The notes beneath the pieces were generated by a model. That model saw only the letters and a program-made list of their open reading frames with translations, did no database searches and was not told the origin of the DNA. Shown piece after piece: positions 10,199 through 20,713 of a stretch of 64,000 nucleotides of DNA. A program made the translations under genes and the position numbers. Location: contig CP126120.1 of assembly GCA_030123585.1 (NCBI GenBank), positions 1,178,001-1,242,000 on the forward strand. Direction: 5' to 3'. The number at the start of each line of letters is the position of its first letter. Position 1 is the first letter of the stretch. This stretch comes from Rhodanobacteraceae bacterium. Lineage in GTDB: Bacteria > Pseudomonadota > Gammaproteobacteria > Xanthomonadales > Rhodanobacteraceae.

Positions 10199-11650
10199 AT
10201 GATCCTGCTCGTGCTGCTGGCCATTCCGCTGATCGGCTGCGTCGCGCTCGCCGCGTTCGGCGCGCGCCGCTTCGCGCCCGAGCTCAACGCCGGTTTCAGC
10301 GCACTCACGTTCGCCGCCGCCTGCGTGCTGACCGCGCGCGTGATCGCCGGCGGATCCATGCTGGTCGCGCACGAACAGTTCTTCGTCGATCCGTTCAACG
10401 TTTTCCTGATCGCGCTGACCGCCTTCGTCGGCATGACCACGGCGCTGTTCTCGCGGCCGTACATGCGCGTGGAGGAACATCACGGGCGGGTGAACCGGCG
10501 CCGTTTGCGCCTGTACCACAGCATGTATCAACTCTTCTGCTTCACGATGCTGACCGCGCTGGCGGCGAACAACCTCGGCATCCTCTGGGTGGCAATGGAA
10601 GCGGCCACGCTGTCGACCGTGCTGCTGGTCTCGCTGTACCGCACGGCCGCCAGCATCGAGGCGGCGTGGAAGTATTTCATCCTGTGCGGCGTCGGGATCG
10701 CGCAGGCGCTGTTCGGCACGATCCTCTTGTATTTCGCCGCCGAGAAGGTGCTCGGCGGCGCGGGCAGCACGGCGCTGCTGTGGACGCACCTGGACGCGGT
10801 CAAGGGCCAGCTCGAACCGCGCGTGCTCGGCCTCGCCTTCGTCTTCCTGCTGGTCGGCTACGGCACCAAGGTAGGCCTCGCGCCCCTGCACAACTGGCTG
10901 CCCGACGCGCACGCCGAAGGTCCGACGCCGATCTCGGCGGTGCTTTCGGGCCTGTTGCTCAATGTCGCGCTGTACGCGATCGTGCGCTGCAAGGTGCTCG
11001 TCGATGGCGCGACGCACACCCCGCTCGCCGGGCGTTTGATGATGGGCTTCGGCCTGCTCTCGGTCGTGCTCGCCGCGTTCTTCCTGTGGCGCCAGCGCGA
11101 CATCAAGCGCCTGTTCGGCTATTCCTCGATCGAGCACATGGGAATCATCACCTTCGCCTTCGGCATGGGCGGACCGATCGCGAACTTCGCCGCGCTGCTG
11201 CACATGACCGTGCACTCGCTGACCAAGTCCGCGATCTTCTTCGCCGTGGGTCATGCCGCGCAGACCGCCGGCACGCAGGTCATGGACGACATCCGCGGCT
11301 TGCTGGTGGCCAGTCCGACGATCGGCTGGGGCCTGATGATCGGCACTGTGGCGATCCTGGGCCTGCCGCCGTTCGGCGTGTTCACCAGCGAATTCCTGGT
11401 GCTGATCACCGCGATGCGCGACCACCCCTGGGCCACGCCCATCCTGCTGCTCGCGCTGGCCGTCGCGTTCGGCGCGATCTTCTCGCGCGTGCAGGCGATG
11501 GTGTTCGGCGACACCACCATGAAACCGCTGCCGCATTCGCCGGCGCTGTTGCCGGTCTTCGCGCACCTGCTGCTGGTGCTGATGCTCGGCATCTACATTC
11601 CGCCGGCGCTGGCCGAGTGGTACAAGCTCGCGGCAAGATTGATCGGTTGA
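10199..11650 (+). CDS. hyfF: Hydrogenase-4-like antiporter-type membrane subunit (HyfF-like)
   Basis: Second antiporter-like subunit (NuoL/M/N family), 483 residues, about 13 membrane helices, starting one base after hyfE. The conserved core is GYGTKVGLAPLHNWLPDAHAEGPTPISAVLSG and RDIKRLFGYSSIEHMGII, with LTKSAIFFAVGH following. Two antiporter-like subunits (HyfB and HyfF) plus NuoH- and NuoK-like subunits give a membrane arm capable of ion pumping. Confidence 0.9.
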   Translation: MILLVLLAIPLIGCVALAAFGARRFAPELNAGFSALTFAAACVLTARVIAGGSMLVAHEQFFVDPFNVFLIALTAFVGMTTALFSRPYMRVEEHHGRVNRRRLRLYHSMYQLFCFTMLTALAANNLGILWVAMEAATLSTVLLVSLYRTAASIEAAWKYFILCGVGIAQALFGTILLYFAAEKVLGGAGSTALLWTHLDAVKGQLEPRVLGLAFVFLLVGYGTKVGLAPLHNWLPDAHAEGPTPISAVLSGLLLNVALYAIVRCKVLVDGATHTPLAGRLMMGFGLLSVVLAAFFLWRQRDIKRLFGYSSIEHMGIITFAFGMGGPIANFAALLHMTVHSLTKSAIFFAVGHAAQTAGTQVMDDIRGLLVASPTIGWGLMIGTVAILGLPPFGVFTSEFLVLITAMRDHPWATPILLLALAVAFGAIFSRVQAMVFGDTTMKPLPHSPALLPVFAHLLLVLMLGIYIPPALAEWYKLAARLIG

Positions 11651-11655
11651 CCGCC

Positions 11656-13194
11656 ATGCGCGAGCACTTTTCCGACTTGAATTTCGAAACCCTGCCGGGC
11701 GCGCTGCCGGCGCTGCGCGTCGCCGTGACCGCGGCGCGTCTGGTGGAACTGTGCCGTCATGTGCGCGCGGCGGGCGGAAGGCTCGTCACCCTGTGGGGCG
11801 AGGATTTGCGCCGCGAAGACTCGGGCTTTCGCCTGTGCGTGGTGCTGGAAGACGCCGACGACCTGATCGCCGCCGAACTGCCGCTGGATGCCGCGAATCC
11901 GACCTATCCCGATCTGTCCGAAATTTTTCCGAGTGCATCGCGCATGCAGCGCGCGACCTTCGACCTGCTCGGCCTGCGCACGCTCGGCGGCGACCAGCGC
12001 CCGTGGCTGCGCCACGGCGCCTGGCCGGCGGAGGTGTTTCCGCTGCGGCACGACGCGCCGGCGCTGCCGCCATCCGTCGCGCACGATTATCCGTTCGTGC
12101 GCGTGGAAGGCGAAGGCGTGCACGAAGTCCCGGTCGGCCCGGTGCACGCCGGCACCATCGAGCCGGGGCATTTTCGTTTCTCGGTCGTCGGCGAAAAAGT
12201 GCTGCGGCTCGAAGAACGTTTCGGCTACACGCACAAGGGCATCGAGAAGCGCGCCGAAGGACTCGACATTGCCGCCGGCGCACGGCTCGTCGCGCGTGTG
12301 TGCGGCGACAGCGCCGCCGCGTACGCGTGGGCCTGTGCGATGGCGATCGAAGCCGTCACGCACACGACTCCGCCGCCGCGCGCGCTGGTCCTGCGCGGCG
12401 TGCTGCTCGAACGCGAGCGCCTGGCGAATCACCTGGGCGACCTCGGCGGCATCGCCAACGACGCCGGTTTCGCATTCGGGCAACTGCAGTTCTCGCGCCT
12501 GAAGGAAGACCTGCTGCGCGCCAACGAAAAGGTCTGGGGCCGGCGCTACCCGATGGACGCCATCGTGCCCGGCGGCGTATGCGGCGACATCGATGCCGAG
12601 GCGGCCCGCATCCTGATCGCGAACATGGACGCCATCGCGGCCGAAATCCGCGCGCTGCGCGAGATCTACGACAACCACGCCGGGTTGCAGGATCGCTTCA
12701 TGAGCGCGGGCACGGTGACGCCGGAACTGTCCGCGCGACTCGGCATGGTCGGCCTCGCCGCGCGCGGCAGCGGCGGCACGCACGACTGGCGCAACGCGCA
12801 TGCGCTGGCGCCGTACGCGCCGATGGCGCACGCTGCGGTCTCGCATCAGTCAGGCGACGTCGCCGCGCGCGTGGCCGTGCGCTTCGACGAGGCGCTGGTC
12901 TCGATCGACCTGTGCCGGCAGTGGCTGGCGCAACTTCCCGCCGGCGCCATCTGCGTGCCTTTGGGCGCTCCGCACGCGGGCACGCTGGGTCTCGGCGGTG
13001 TCGAAGGCTGGCGCGGACCGGTGCTGGTGGCCGTGCGTCTGGATACCGGCGGACGCATCGCGCGCTGCCATCCGCACGATCCGTCGTGGCACAACTGGCC
13101 GGTACTGGAACACGCGATCATGGACAACATCGTTCCCGACTTTCCGCTGATCAACAAGTCGTTCAATCTCGCTTACAGCGGCTGCGATCTTTGA
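11656..13194 (+). CDS. hyfG: Hydrogenase-like large subunit (HyfG/NuoCD-type) lacking most [NiFe] ligands
   Basis: 512 residues: an N-terminal NuoC-like domain (about 1-130) fused to a NuoD/[NiFe]-hydrogenase large-subunit domain. HFRFSVVGEKVLRLEERFGYTHKGIEKR is typical. At the position of the N-terminal nickel motif (RxCGxC) the protein reads RVCGDS, so Cys216 is kept and the second cysteine is Ser. At the C-terminus, where hydrogenases have DPCxxC, it reads NLAYSGCDL, so both ligands are gone. It therefore cannot build a standard [NiFe] site, and also lacks the usual C-terminal protease tail. This matches the energy-converting hydrogenase-related (Ehr) type rather than a true hydrogenase. 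The gene symbol reflects homology only. Confidence 0.87.
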   Translation: MREHFSDLNFETLPGALPALRVAVTAARLVELCRHVRAAGGRLVTLWGEDLRREDSGFRLCVVLEDADDLIAAELPLDAANPTYPDLSEIFPSASRMQRATFDLLGLRTLGGDQRPWLRHGAWPAEVFPLRHDAPALPPSVAHDYPFVRVEGEGVHEVPVGPVHAGTIEPGHFRFSVVGEKVLRLEERFGYTHKGIEKRAEGLDIAAGARLVARVCGDSAAAYAWACAMAIEAVTHTTPPPRALVLRGVLLERERLANHLGDLGGIANDAGFAFGQLQFSRLKEDLLRANEKVWGRRYPMDAIVPGGVCGDIDAEAARILIANMDAIAAEIRALREIYDNHAGLQDRFMSAGTVTPELSARLGMVGLAARGSGGTHDWRNAHALAPYAPMAHAAVSHQSGDVAARVAVRFDEALVSIDLCRQWLAQLPAGAICVPLGAPHAGTLGLGGVEGWRGPVLVAVRLDTGGRIARCHPHDPSWHNWPVLEHAIMDNIVPDFPLINKSFNLAYSGCDL

Positions 13195-13206
13195 GGAACC
13201 AACGCA

Positions 13207-13722
13207 ATGTGGCGCCTTCTGCAGCAGATAAAAAAAGTCGGACTCGTCAGCGAGCCCAAGCCCGCACCGGACGCGACGATGCTGCAACGGCAACTGCAGG
13301 AGCAGGTGCGCCGCGTGTTCGGCCGCGCGCTCGCGATCCGGCAGGTGGACGCGGGTTCATGCAACGGCTGCGAACTTGAAATCCACGCCTTGCACAATCC
13401 CTACTACAACCTCGAAGGCGCGGGCATCCACTTCGTGGCCAGTCCGCGCCACGCCGATGCGCTGCTCGTCACCGGCCCGGTATCGCGGCACATGGCCGAG
13501 GCGCTGCGCCGCACCTACGATGCCACGCCCGAACCCAAACTGGTGATCGCGGCCGGCGACTGCGCCGCCTGCGGCGGCGTGTTCGGCGAAAATACCTGTG
13601 CCACCATCGGCGCGGTCGCCAACGTCGTTCCGGTCGATGTCGTCGTGCGGGGCTGCCCACCGACGCCGACCGCGCTGCTGCAAGGCATCCTGGCTGCCAT
13701 CAGCAAGCGGGCTAGTGCTTGA
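13207..13722 (+). CDS. hyfI: NuoB/HyfI-type iron-sulfur subunit
   Basis: 171 residues of the NuoB/HycG/HyfI family, carrying the single [4Fe-4S] cluster (N2/proximal type). Cluster ligands are intact: CNGC (Cys52, Cys55), Cys119 in GDCAACGG and Cys150 in GCPPTP. It is the last gene of the operon, so the electron path up to the large subunit is preserved although the nickel site is not. No HyfA- or HyfH-like ferredoxin subunit is encoded. The 3' end overlaps the convergent lolA stop by 11 bp. Confidence 0.9.
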   Translation: MWRLLQQIKKVGLVSEPKPAPDATMLQRQLQEQVRRVFGRALAIRQVDAGSCNGCELEIHALHNPYYNLEGAGIHFVASPRHADALLVTGPVSRHMAEALRRTYDATPEPKLVIAAGDCAACGGVFGENTCATIGAVANVVPVDVVVRGCPPTPTALLQGILAAISKRASA

Positions 13723-14365
13723 GTCGTGACGCCGGCGCGGCAGTCGCGGCATCACCCACCACGTCCGTGCCCTTGGGTGGCACGAAGGTGAACGTATCCG
13801 CCGGCAATGACGGGTTGCGCTGCCAGCCGGAGAACGCGATCTCGGTGCGGTTGCCCAGCGTGTCCTTGAACACCATCCGGCGCGGGCCGGTCGCATCGAA
13901 ACCTATTTCGGCGTATTCGAACTGCGGACCCTTGGCGCGCGATACCAGCCGCAGCCATTCGAGCCCGTCGCGCGTGCCCGCATCGGTGGTCTTGAATTCG
14001 CTGTCGAGTTGCGACAGATCGGTCAGCACCGTCAGCGGACTGTGCGCCTCGGTCGCGCCCTGATCGCGCACCGTGACCTGCTGCAGGTCGGGTTCGTACA
14101 CCCACACCTTCTTGCCATCCGCCACGATCAATTGCTGGTAGGGGTCGGTCACTTCCCAGCGGAACAGCCGCGGCGCCTGCAACGCGAGCAGGCCATGGCT
14201 GGCGCCGGTGATGTTGCCGTGCGAGTCGTACACGGTCTGGGTGAAATCGCCGCGCAGCGAATGCAGGCCGCTGGCGAACGCATCCAGGCGCGCGCGCGCG
14301 CCGGTGGCCGCGAACGTGGCGCACGCGAACAGGGACAGCGCTGCCAGCAGAATCAGTTTTCGCAT
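13712..14365 (-). CDS. lolA: Outer-membrane lipoprotein carrier protein
   Basis: Periplasmic chaperone carrying lipoproteins from LolCDE to LolB. 217 residues with signal peptide MRKLILLAALSLFACATFA. LolA-family features are LDAFASGLHSLRGDFTQTVYD, GLLALQAPRLFRWEVTDPYQQLIVADGKKVWVYEPDLQQVTV and a C-terminal TFTFVPPKGTDVV. It lies downstream of ftsK on the same strand, the order usual in Xanthomonadales. Confidence 0.96.
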   Translation of the reverse strand: MRKLILLAALSLFACATFAATGARARLDAFASGLHSLRGDFTQTVYDSHGNITGASHGLLALQAPRLFRWEVTDPYQQLIVADGKKVWVYEPDLQQVTVRDQGATEAHSPLTVLTDLSQLDSEFKTTDAGTRDGLEWLRLVSRAKGPQFEYAEIGFDATGPRRMVFKDTLGNRTEIAFSGWQRNPSLPADTFTFVPPKGTDVVGDAATAAPASRLKH

Positions 14366-14460
14366 GATCGTTCCTTGGCGAATGGAGGCACGCGTGCATT
14401 GTCTACGCGGACAGTGAACCGATGGTAATCGAGCGGGTGCATGGGAACCCCTTTTTACTC

Positions 14461-14579
14461 GTCATTCCGGGGCCACCGCAGCTCCACCGCGGTGGAACCC
14501 GGAATCGGTCTGCGGCAGCCACGAAACCGATTCCGGGTTCGACCTGTGATGAAGCCACAGGCCGCCCCGGAATGACGAC
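14461..14579. repeat. GTCATTCCGG-type palindromic repeat (family 1, copy B)
   Basis: Two inverted units facing each other: GTCATTCCGGGGCC...GGAACCCGGAATCGG, then CCGATTCCGGGTTC...GCCCCGGAATGACGAC. The middle parts form their own short stems. It lies between the ftsK stop and the lolA start, where it could affect mRNA processing or stability. Confidence 0.8.
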
Positions 14580-14593
14580 TTGAATCCAACGCC

Positions 14594-16891
14594 TCAATCT
14601 GCCGGAGGTGGAGGCGCCAGCACTTCCCTATTGCCGTTGTGCTGCGGCGGCGTCACCACGCCCTGCTGTTCCATCATCTCGATCAGGCGCGCGGCGCGGT
14701 TGTAGCCGATCCGCAAGTGTCGCTGCACGCCGGAAATCGATGCACGCCGCGATGAGGTGACGATGTGCACCGCCTTGTCGTACAACTCGTCCATGCCGCC
14801 CTCGCCTTCGCCGGCGTCCTCGGGCAGGCCGGACTCGTTGATGACCTTGCCGTCGCCCAGCGTCTGCACTTCCTCCAGCACGCCTTCGATGTAATTCGGC
14901 GCGCCCTGCGTGCGCAGCCACTCGACCACCTTGTGCACGTCGTCATCGCCCACGAACGCGCCGTGCACGCGCTCGGGCGTCGCCGTGCCGGGCGGCAGGT
15001 ACAGCATGTCGCCGTTGCCCAGCAGGGTTTCCGCACCGGACTGGTCGAGGATGGTGCGCGAATCGATCTTGGATGAAACCTGGAATGCGATGCGGGTCGG
15101 AATGTTGGCCTTGATCAAGCCGGTGATCACATCCACCGACGGGCGCTGCGTCGCGAGGACCAGGTGCACGCCGGCGGCGCGCGCCTTCTGCGCCAGCCGC
15201 GCGATCAGTTCCTCGACCTTCTTGCCGACGATCATCATCATGTCGGCGAACTCGTCGATGATCACGACGATGAACGGCAGCGGCTGCAGCGGCTGCGCCT
15301 TGTCTTCCGGCGCGTCGGGGTTGGCCTTGAACAACGGATCGGGCAGCGGCTGGCCCGCGGCCTCGGCGTCGCGCACCTTCTTGTTGAAGCCTGCGAGATT
15401 GCGCACGCCCACGGCGGCCATCAGCTTGTAGCGGCGTTCCATTTCCGCGACGCACCAGCGCAGCGCGTTGGCGGCTTCCTTCATGTCGGTGACGACCGGC
15501 GCCAGCAGGTGCGGAATCCGGTCGTACACCGACAGCTCCAGCATCTTGGGGTCGATCATGATCATGCGGACGTCGGCGGGCTTGGCCTTGAACAGCAGCG
15601 ACAGCACCATCGCGTTCAACGCCACCGACTTGCCCGAACCCGTGGTGCCCGCGACCAGCAGGTGCGGCATCTTCTGCAGATCGACCACCACCGGCCGCCC
15701 GCCGATGTCCTTGCCCAGCGCCAGCGACAACGGCGAACGCGCGTCGCCGTATTCGCGCGAACCGAAAATCTCCGACAGGTACACGATCTCGCGATGCGCG
15801 TTCGGGATCTCCAGTCCGATCACGTTCTTGCCGGGAATCACGTCCACCACGCGCACGCTGACCAGCGACAGCCCGCGCGCGATGTCCTTGTCGAGCGAGG
15901 AAATCTGGCTGCCGCGCACGCCCGGCGCGGGCTCCAGTTCGAAGCGCGTGATCACCGGGCCCGGATGCGCGCTGACCACATGCGCGTCGATGCGGAAGTC
16001 CTTGAGCTTCATCTCGACCTGGCGCGACAACACTTCCAGGGTTTCCTCGGAATAACCCTTGCCGGATTGCGGTTGCGCCTCTTCCAGCAACGACAGCGGC
16101 GGCAATTCGCCTTCGGCGGCGGCGCCGGTGAACAACGGAATCTGCGTCTCGCGCTTGGCGCGTTCGCTTTTCACGATCGGCGCGGGCGTCGATTCAATAC
16201 GCACCGGCTCGCGCTTGGCGCGGCGTTCGCTGTCTTCCTTGCGCGCGGTTTCGCGCTCGATGCGCGCAGCACGTGCGGCGAGGGTTTCCGGCGCGCGTTT
16301 CAGTTTGCCGCGCACCCAGCCCGCGCCCACCAGGACCTGTTGCCCGGTCCAGTCCATCACCCGGAACCACGACAGGCCGGTGATCCACGTGATTGCGATC
16401 AGGAACACCGCCAGCAGCAGCAGCAACGCGCCGAGTTCACCGAACCCGCGGTGCAACAGCCCGCCCGCACCGCAGCCCAGCAAGCCGCCGGCAGCGGCGA
16501 CTGCGCGGCATTGCAGGTCGGACGCATGCAGCCACGCCAGTCCGCATCCGCCGACGAAGAACGCGACGAATCCGATCAGGCGCAGGCTGGGTTCCCACTT
16601 GCTTTCGCCTTCCACGCGCCGGTACCAGCCGCGCAACACGCCGACCGCCAGCACGATCAGCAGCAACGGAAACGCGTAGGCGATCACGCCGAACAGGTGG
16701 AACAGCAGGTCGGCGATGTAGGCGCCAACCGCGCCACCGAAGTTGTGCACCGGCTGGCCCGGAATGCCGGCATGCCACCAGCCGGGATCGTCCTCGCTGT
16801 AACCGACCAGGCACGCGAACAGGTACACCGCGAGCGGAAACAGCAGCAACGCCACGGCCTCGCGCAACAGCCGCCGCGTGCGTTCGCTCAT
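14594..16891 (-). CDS. ftsK: DNA translocase FtsK
   Basis: Septal DNA pump for chromosome segregation, 765 residues from MSERTRRLL (16891). Four to five N-terminal membrane helices (first about 200 residues) are followed by a charged linker and the motor domain: Walker A GTTGSGKS (about residue 415), Walker [13 protein letters not shown]. The C-terminal winged-helix gamma domain that reads KOPS sites contains [29 protein letters not shown]. The linker is short compared with E. coli FtsK, as usual outside enterobacteria. An ATG 63 bp upstream is possible but adds a basic stretch before the first helix. Confidence 0.97.
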   Translation of the reverse strand: MSERTRRLLREAVALLLFPLAVYLFACLVGYSEDDPGWWHAGIPGQPVHNFGGAVGAYIADLLFHLFGVIAYAFPLLLIVLAVGVLRGWYRRVEGESKWEPSLRLIGFVAFFVGGCGLAWLHASDLQCRAVAAAGGLLGCGAGGLLHRGFGELGALLLLLAVFLIAITWITGLSWFRVMDWTGQQVLVGAGWVRGKLKRAPETLAARAARIERETARKEDSERRAKREPVRIESTPAPIVKSERAKRETQIPLFTGAAAEGELPPLSLLEEAQPQSGKGYSEETLEVLSRQVEMKLKDFRIDAHVVSAHPGPVITRFELEPAPGVRGSQISSLDKDIARGLSLVSVRVVDVIPGKNVIGLEIPNAHREIVYLSEIFGSREYGDARSPLSLALGKDIGGRPVVVDLQKMPHLLVAGTTGSGKSVALNAMVLSLLFKAKPADVRMIMIDPKMLELSVYDRIPHLLAPVVTDMKEAANALRWCVAEMERRYKLMAAVGVRNLAGFNKKVRDAEAAGQPLPDPLFKANPDAPEDKAQPLQPLPFIVVIIDEFADMMMIVGKKVEELIARLAQKARAAGVHLVLATQRPSVDVITGLIKANIPTRIAFQVSSKIDSRTILDQSGAETLLGNGDMLYLPPGTATPERVHGAFVGDDDVHKVVEWLRTQGAPNYIEGVLEEVQTLGDGKVINESGLPEDAGEGEGGMDELYDKAVHIVTSSRRASISGVQRHLRIGYNRAARLIEMMEQQGVVTPPQHNGNREVLAPPPPAD

Positions 16892-17027
16892 GCCTTCGGA
16901 TTTGGTTTCAGCCTGAGCTCTGGCACGCGCCACGCGTGGCAACCTCGCACACATCCAACAAGACGGCCGAAACTATAACGCGGTTCGCGCGGCGCCTGCT
17001 TTTTTCTCTTGCCCGCTGACAGCGCGC

Positions 17028-18095
17028 TCAGAGCTTCATGCCCTTGAGCGCCGGATGCACCAGATCGCCGCCATCGACGTTGAGTCCGCTGGCGAGGACC
17101 GCATCCTTGCGCCAGCGCTTCAGCGCGAGGCGTTCCACGTACGGCAGGATCGCGGCAGAAATCGCCTGCGAGGATGTCTGCGGCACCGCGCCCGGCATGT
17201 TGGTGACGCAGAAATGCGTGACGCCGTCGACGACGTAGGTCGGATCCTTCCAGGTGGTCGGCTTGGACGTCTCGAAGCAGCCGCCCTGGTCGATGGAAAT
17301 GTCGACCATCACGCTGCCCTTCTCCATCGTCTTCACCATCTTGCGGGTGACGACGTGCGGCGCCTTGGCGCTCGGCACCAACACCGCGCCGACCACGAGG
17401 TCGGCGGTCGCGACTTCCTCGGCCACCGCCGATTCATACGCGTACAACGCGGTGACGTTGTCGCCCCACTGCCGTGCCTGCGCCAGGCGATCGGGACGCT
17501 TGTCGAACACCACCACGTTGGTACCGCCACGGGCCGCCAGCTTCGCGGCGTTGCCGCCGGCCACGCCCGCGCCCAGCACCACGACCTTGCCGCGCTCGGT
17601 GGCGGCGAGGCCGCCCAGCAACTTGCCCTTGCCGCCCTGCGGCTGGTGCAGCAGCGTCGAGCCAACTTGCGTCGCCAGCTTGCCCGCAACCACCGACATC
17701 GGCGTCAGCAGCGGCAGCGAACCATCGACTTCCTGCACGCTCTCGAACGCGACGCCGGTCAAGCCGATCTTCAACAGCGCCTTGGTGAGTTTGGGATCGG
17801 GCGCGAGATGCAGATAGCAGAACAGGAGATGGCGCTTTTCGAGCAGCTTCAGGTCGCCCTCGATCGGCTCCTTCACCTTGACGATCATTTCCGCCTTGCC
17901 GTACAGCGCGGCGGCGTCCTTGACGACCTTCACGCCGACCGTGGTATAGCGTTCGTTCGAAAAACCGCTCTTCTCGCCCGCGCCGGATTGCAGGTACACC
18001 TCGTGGCCGTGGCGGATCAGGTCGGCGCAGGCGGCGGGAACGAGGGCGACGCGGCCCTCGAGGGTCTTGGTTTCGGAAGGAACGCCAATACGCAT
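17028..18095 (-). CDS. ald: Alanine dehydrogenase
   Basis: NAD-dependent L-alanine dehydrogenase, interconverting alanine and pyruvate plus ammonium. 355 residues from MRIGVPSETKTLEGRVALVP. It shows the N-terminal substrate-binding Arg/Lys region (EGRVALVPAACADLIRHGHEVYLQSGAGEKSGF), MIVKVKEP and the Rossmann motif VVLGAGVAGGNAAKLA. The ORF extends upstream to 18182, but that part is not family-like. It lies divergent from trxB with a 220-bp spacer. Confidence 0.94.
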   Translation of the reverse strand: MRIGVPSETKTLEGRVALVPAACADLIRHGHEVYLQSGAGEKSGFSNERYTTVGVKVVKDAAALYGKAEMIVKVKEPIEGDLKLLEKRHLLFCYLHLAPDPKLTKALLKIGLTGVAFESVQEVDGSLPLLTPMSVVAGKLATQVGSTLLHQPQGGKGKLLGGLAATERGKVVVLGAGVAGGNAAKLAARGGTNVVVFDKRPDRLAQARQWGDNVTALYAYESAVAEEVATADLVVGAVLVPSAKAPHVVTRKMVKTMEKGSVMVDISIDQGGCFETSKPTTWKDPTYVVDGVTHFCVTNMPGAVPQTSSQAISAAILPYVERLALKRWRKDAVLASGLNVDGGDLVHPALKGMKL

Positions 18096-18138
18096 GGAAA
18101 TCATCCTCGTGCGAAAATCACAACCGTCGCGCGCTTGA

Positions 18139-19278
<1,140 letters not shown>

Positions 19279-19291
19279 GCCGGGCGCGGCA

Positions 19292-20635
19292 TCAACTTTC
19301 CAGCGCGTACAGTTCCCATTCGCCGGGCACGCCGTCGAGCTGGTGCCCGCCGATGCTGCGCAAATCGACGCCCGATCCCGCGACCAGGTCGCTGACGGCG
19401 GCGGTGGCCAGCACCTCGCCCGGCTGCGCGGCCTGCAGCACGCCGGCCCCGACATCCACGGCCGCTCCCGCCAGCGTCTCGCCGCTGCGTTCGCATTCGC
19501 CGATGTGGACGCCGACCCGGACTTCCAGCCGCAACTGATCGCGCAGCGCCTGCCTGATCGACACGGCGAAACGCAACGCGCGCACCGGCCCCTCGAAACT
19601 GGCAAGGCAGCCGTTGCCATCGACCTCCACCGCGCGCCCCTGGAAACGCGACAACTCCGCGCACACGGCCATTTGCAACTGGCTCTTGACCTCGCGCCAG
19701 CGCGCGTCGCCCAGGTTCGCCGCCATCTGGCGCGGGTTCGCCACGCGCAGGTGCAGCACCGTGGTCAGCGCCCGCTCGCCGGCATCCGGCGCGGGCGCGC
19801 CGGCAAGGAACGATTCGACCAGCGCGAGCGGTTTTTCATCGCCCGGCAGCAGCACGTCGATGTCGCCGCCCGGCAGGATTTCCAGGCGTGAACCCGCGAT
19901 GTGCTCGGCGAGGTAGTACGCGTGCGCCAGCGGGATCACCGCGAACTCGCGCCGGTGCAAGATCAGGGTGGGCGCGCGGATCGACGACAACACCGCGCGC
20001 GCGTCGAAGTTGATGATGTAGCGGAACTCGGCGGCCGCGCGCCGCGGCGAGTAGGCCACGCGCTGCATGCGCGTCACCCATTCGACGTAGGCCGGATCGT
20101 TGGCCAGCGTCGGCCGGGTCGCCAGCACCATGTTCGCGGTGCCCCAGGTTTCTTCCCACTGGCGCGACAGGCGTTCCCCGCGCTCGTGGTTCTCGCCATA
20201 GGGATAGCCGGGCGCCACCCGGAAACACGCGCTGGTATTGCAGAGCAGCAGCGCCCGCACGCGTTCGGGATGGCTGCTGGCGAACAGCAACGCAGCGGCC
20301 GCGGCGTCGCGCTCGGCCAGCAACGCGGCGTCGCCGATGCCGAGGTGGTCGAGCACCGCCAGCACGTCGTCCAGCCAGTCTTCCCAGGTCGGCGGCAGGT
20401 TCGCGGGCAGCGGATCGGAAATGCCGCAGCCGCGCCGGTCGAACACCGTCAACCTGCAGAAGCGCGCGAGCCGATCCAGCAACGCCGCGTTGGCGGGATA
20501 GTCCCACAGGTTCTCGATGCAGCGGCTCATCGGATTGATGAGCAAGAGATCGCGCGGACCCTCGCCGAGGGTCCGGTACGCGATGTCGCCACGCGGGGTG
20601 CTGACGTACTGGACGGGTGGTGCGTGCGCGTTCAT
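19292..20635 (-). CDS. Alpha/beta-hydrolase fused to class III cyclase-like domain, both apparently lacking catalytic residues
   Basis: 447 residues from MNAHAPPVQYVSTPRGDIAYRTLGEG. The N-terminal ~270 residues follow the alpha/beta-hydrolase pattern (FDRRGCGISDPLP; STPRGDIAYRTLG), but the nucleophile elbow, usually GxSxG, reads LLAERDAAAA with no serine. Residues about 280-447 resemble class III adenylate/guanylate cyclase domains (CLASFEGPVRALRFAVSIRQAL; VRVGVHIGECE; LAGAAVDVGAG). Yet the first metal Asp is missing (TVLHLRVAN instead of a TDIxGS-type segment), and the second motif is GNG rather than GDG. The architecture occurs in actinobacteria and proteobacteria; this copy is probably a sensor or pseudoenzyme. 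Convergent with trxB. Confidence 0.75.
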   Translation of the reverse strand: MNAHAPPVQYVSTPRGDIAYRTLGEGPRDLLLINPMSRCIENLWDYPANAALLDRLARFCRLTVFDRRGCGISDPLPANLPPTWEDWLDDVLAVLDHLGIGDAALLAERDAAAAALLFASSHPERVRALLLCNTSACFRVAPGYPYGENHERGERLSRQWEETWGTANMVLATRPTLANDPAYVEWVTRMQRVAYSPRRAAAEFRYIINFDARAVLSSIRAPTLILHRREFAVIPLAHAYYLAEHIAGSRLEILPGGDIDVLLPGDEKPLALVESFLAGAPAPDAGERALTTVLHLRVANPRQMAANLGDARWREVKSQLQMAVCAELSRFQGRAVEVDGNGCLASFEGPVRALRFAVSIRQALRDQLRLEVRVGVHIGECERSGETLAGAAVDVGAGVLQAAQPGEVLATAAVSDLVAGSGVDLRSIGGHQLDGVPGEWELYALES

Positions 20636-20713
20636 GTCGAGCGAGACTTTAGCCGAACCGGTGCCGAAGTGGACGCGCGTCATCATCGCGCACGGCGGTC
20701 ATTGACAAATGCA

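Noticed and set aside
11656..13194. Annotation as a functional [NiFe] hydrogenase large subunit
   Set aside because: Three of four metal-binding cysteines are replaced and there is no C-terminal maturation tail.
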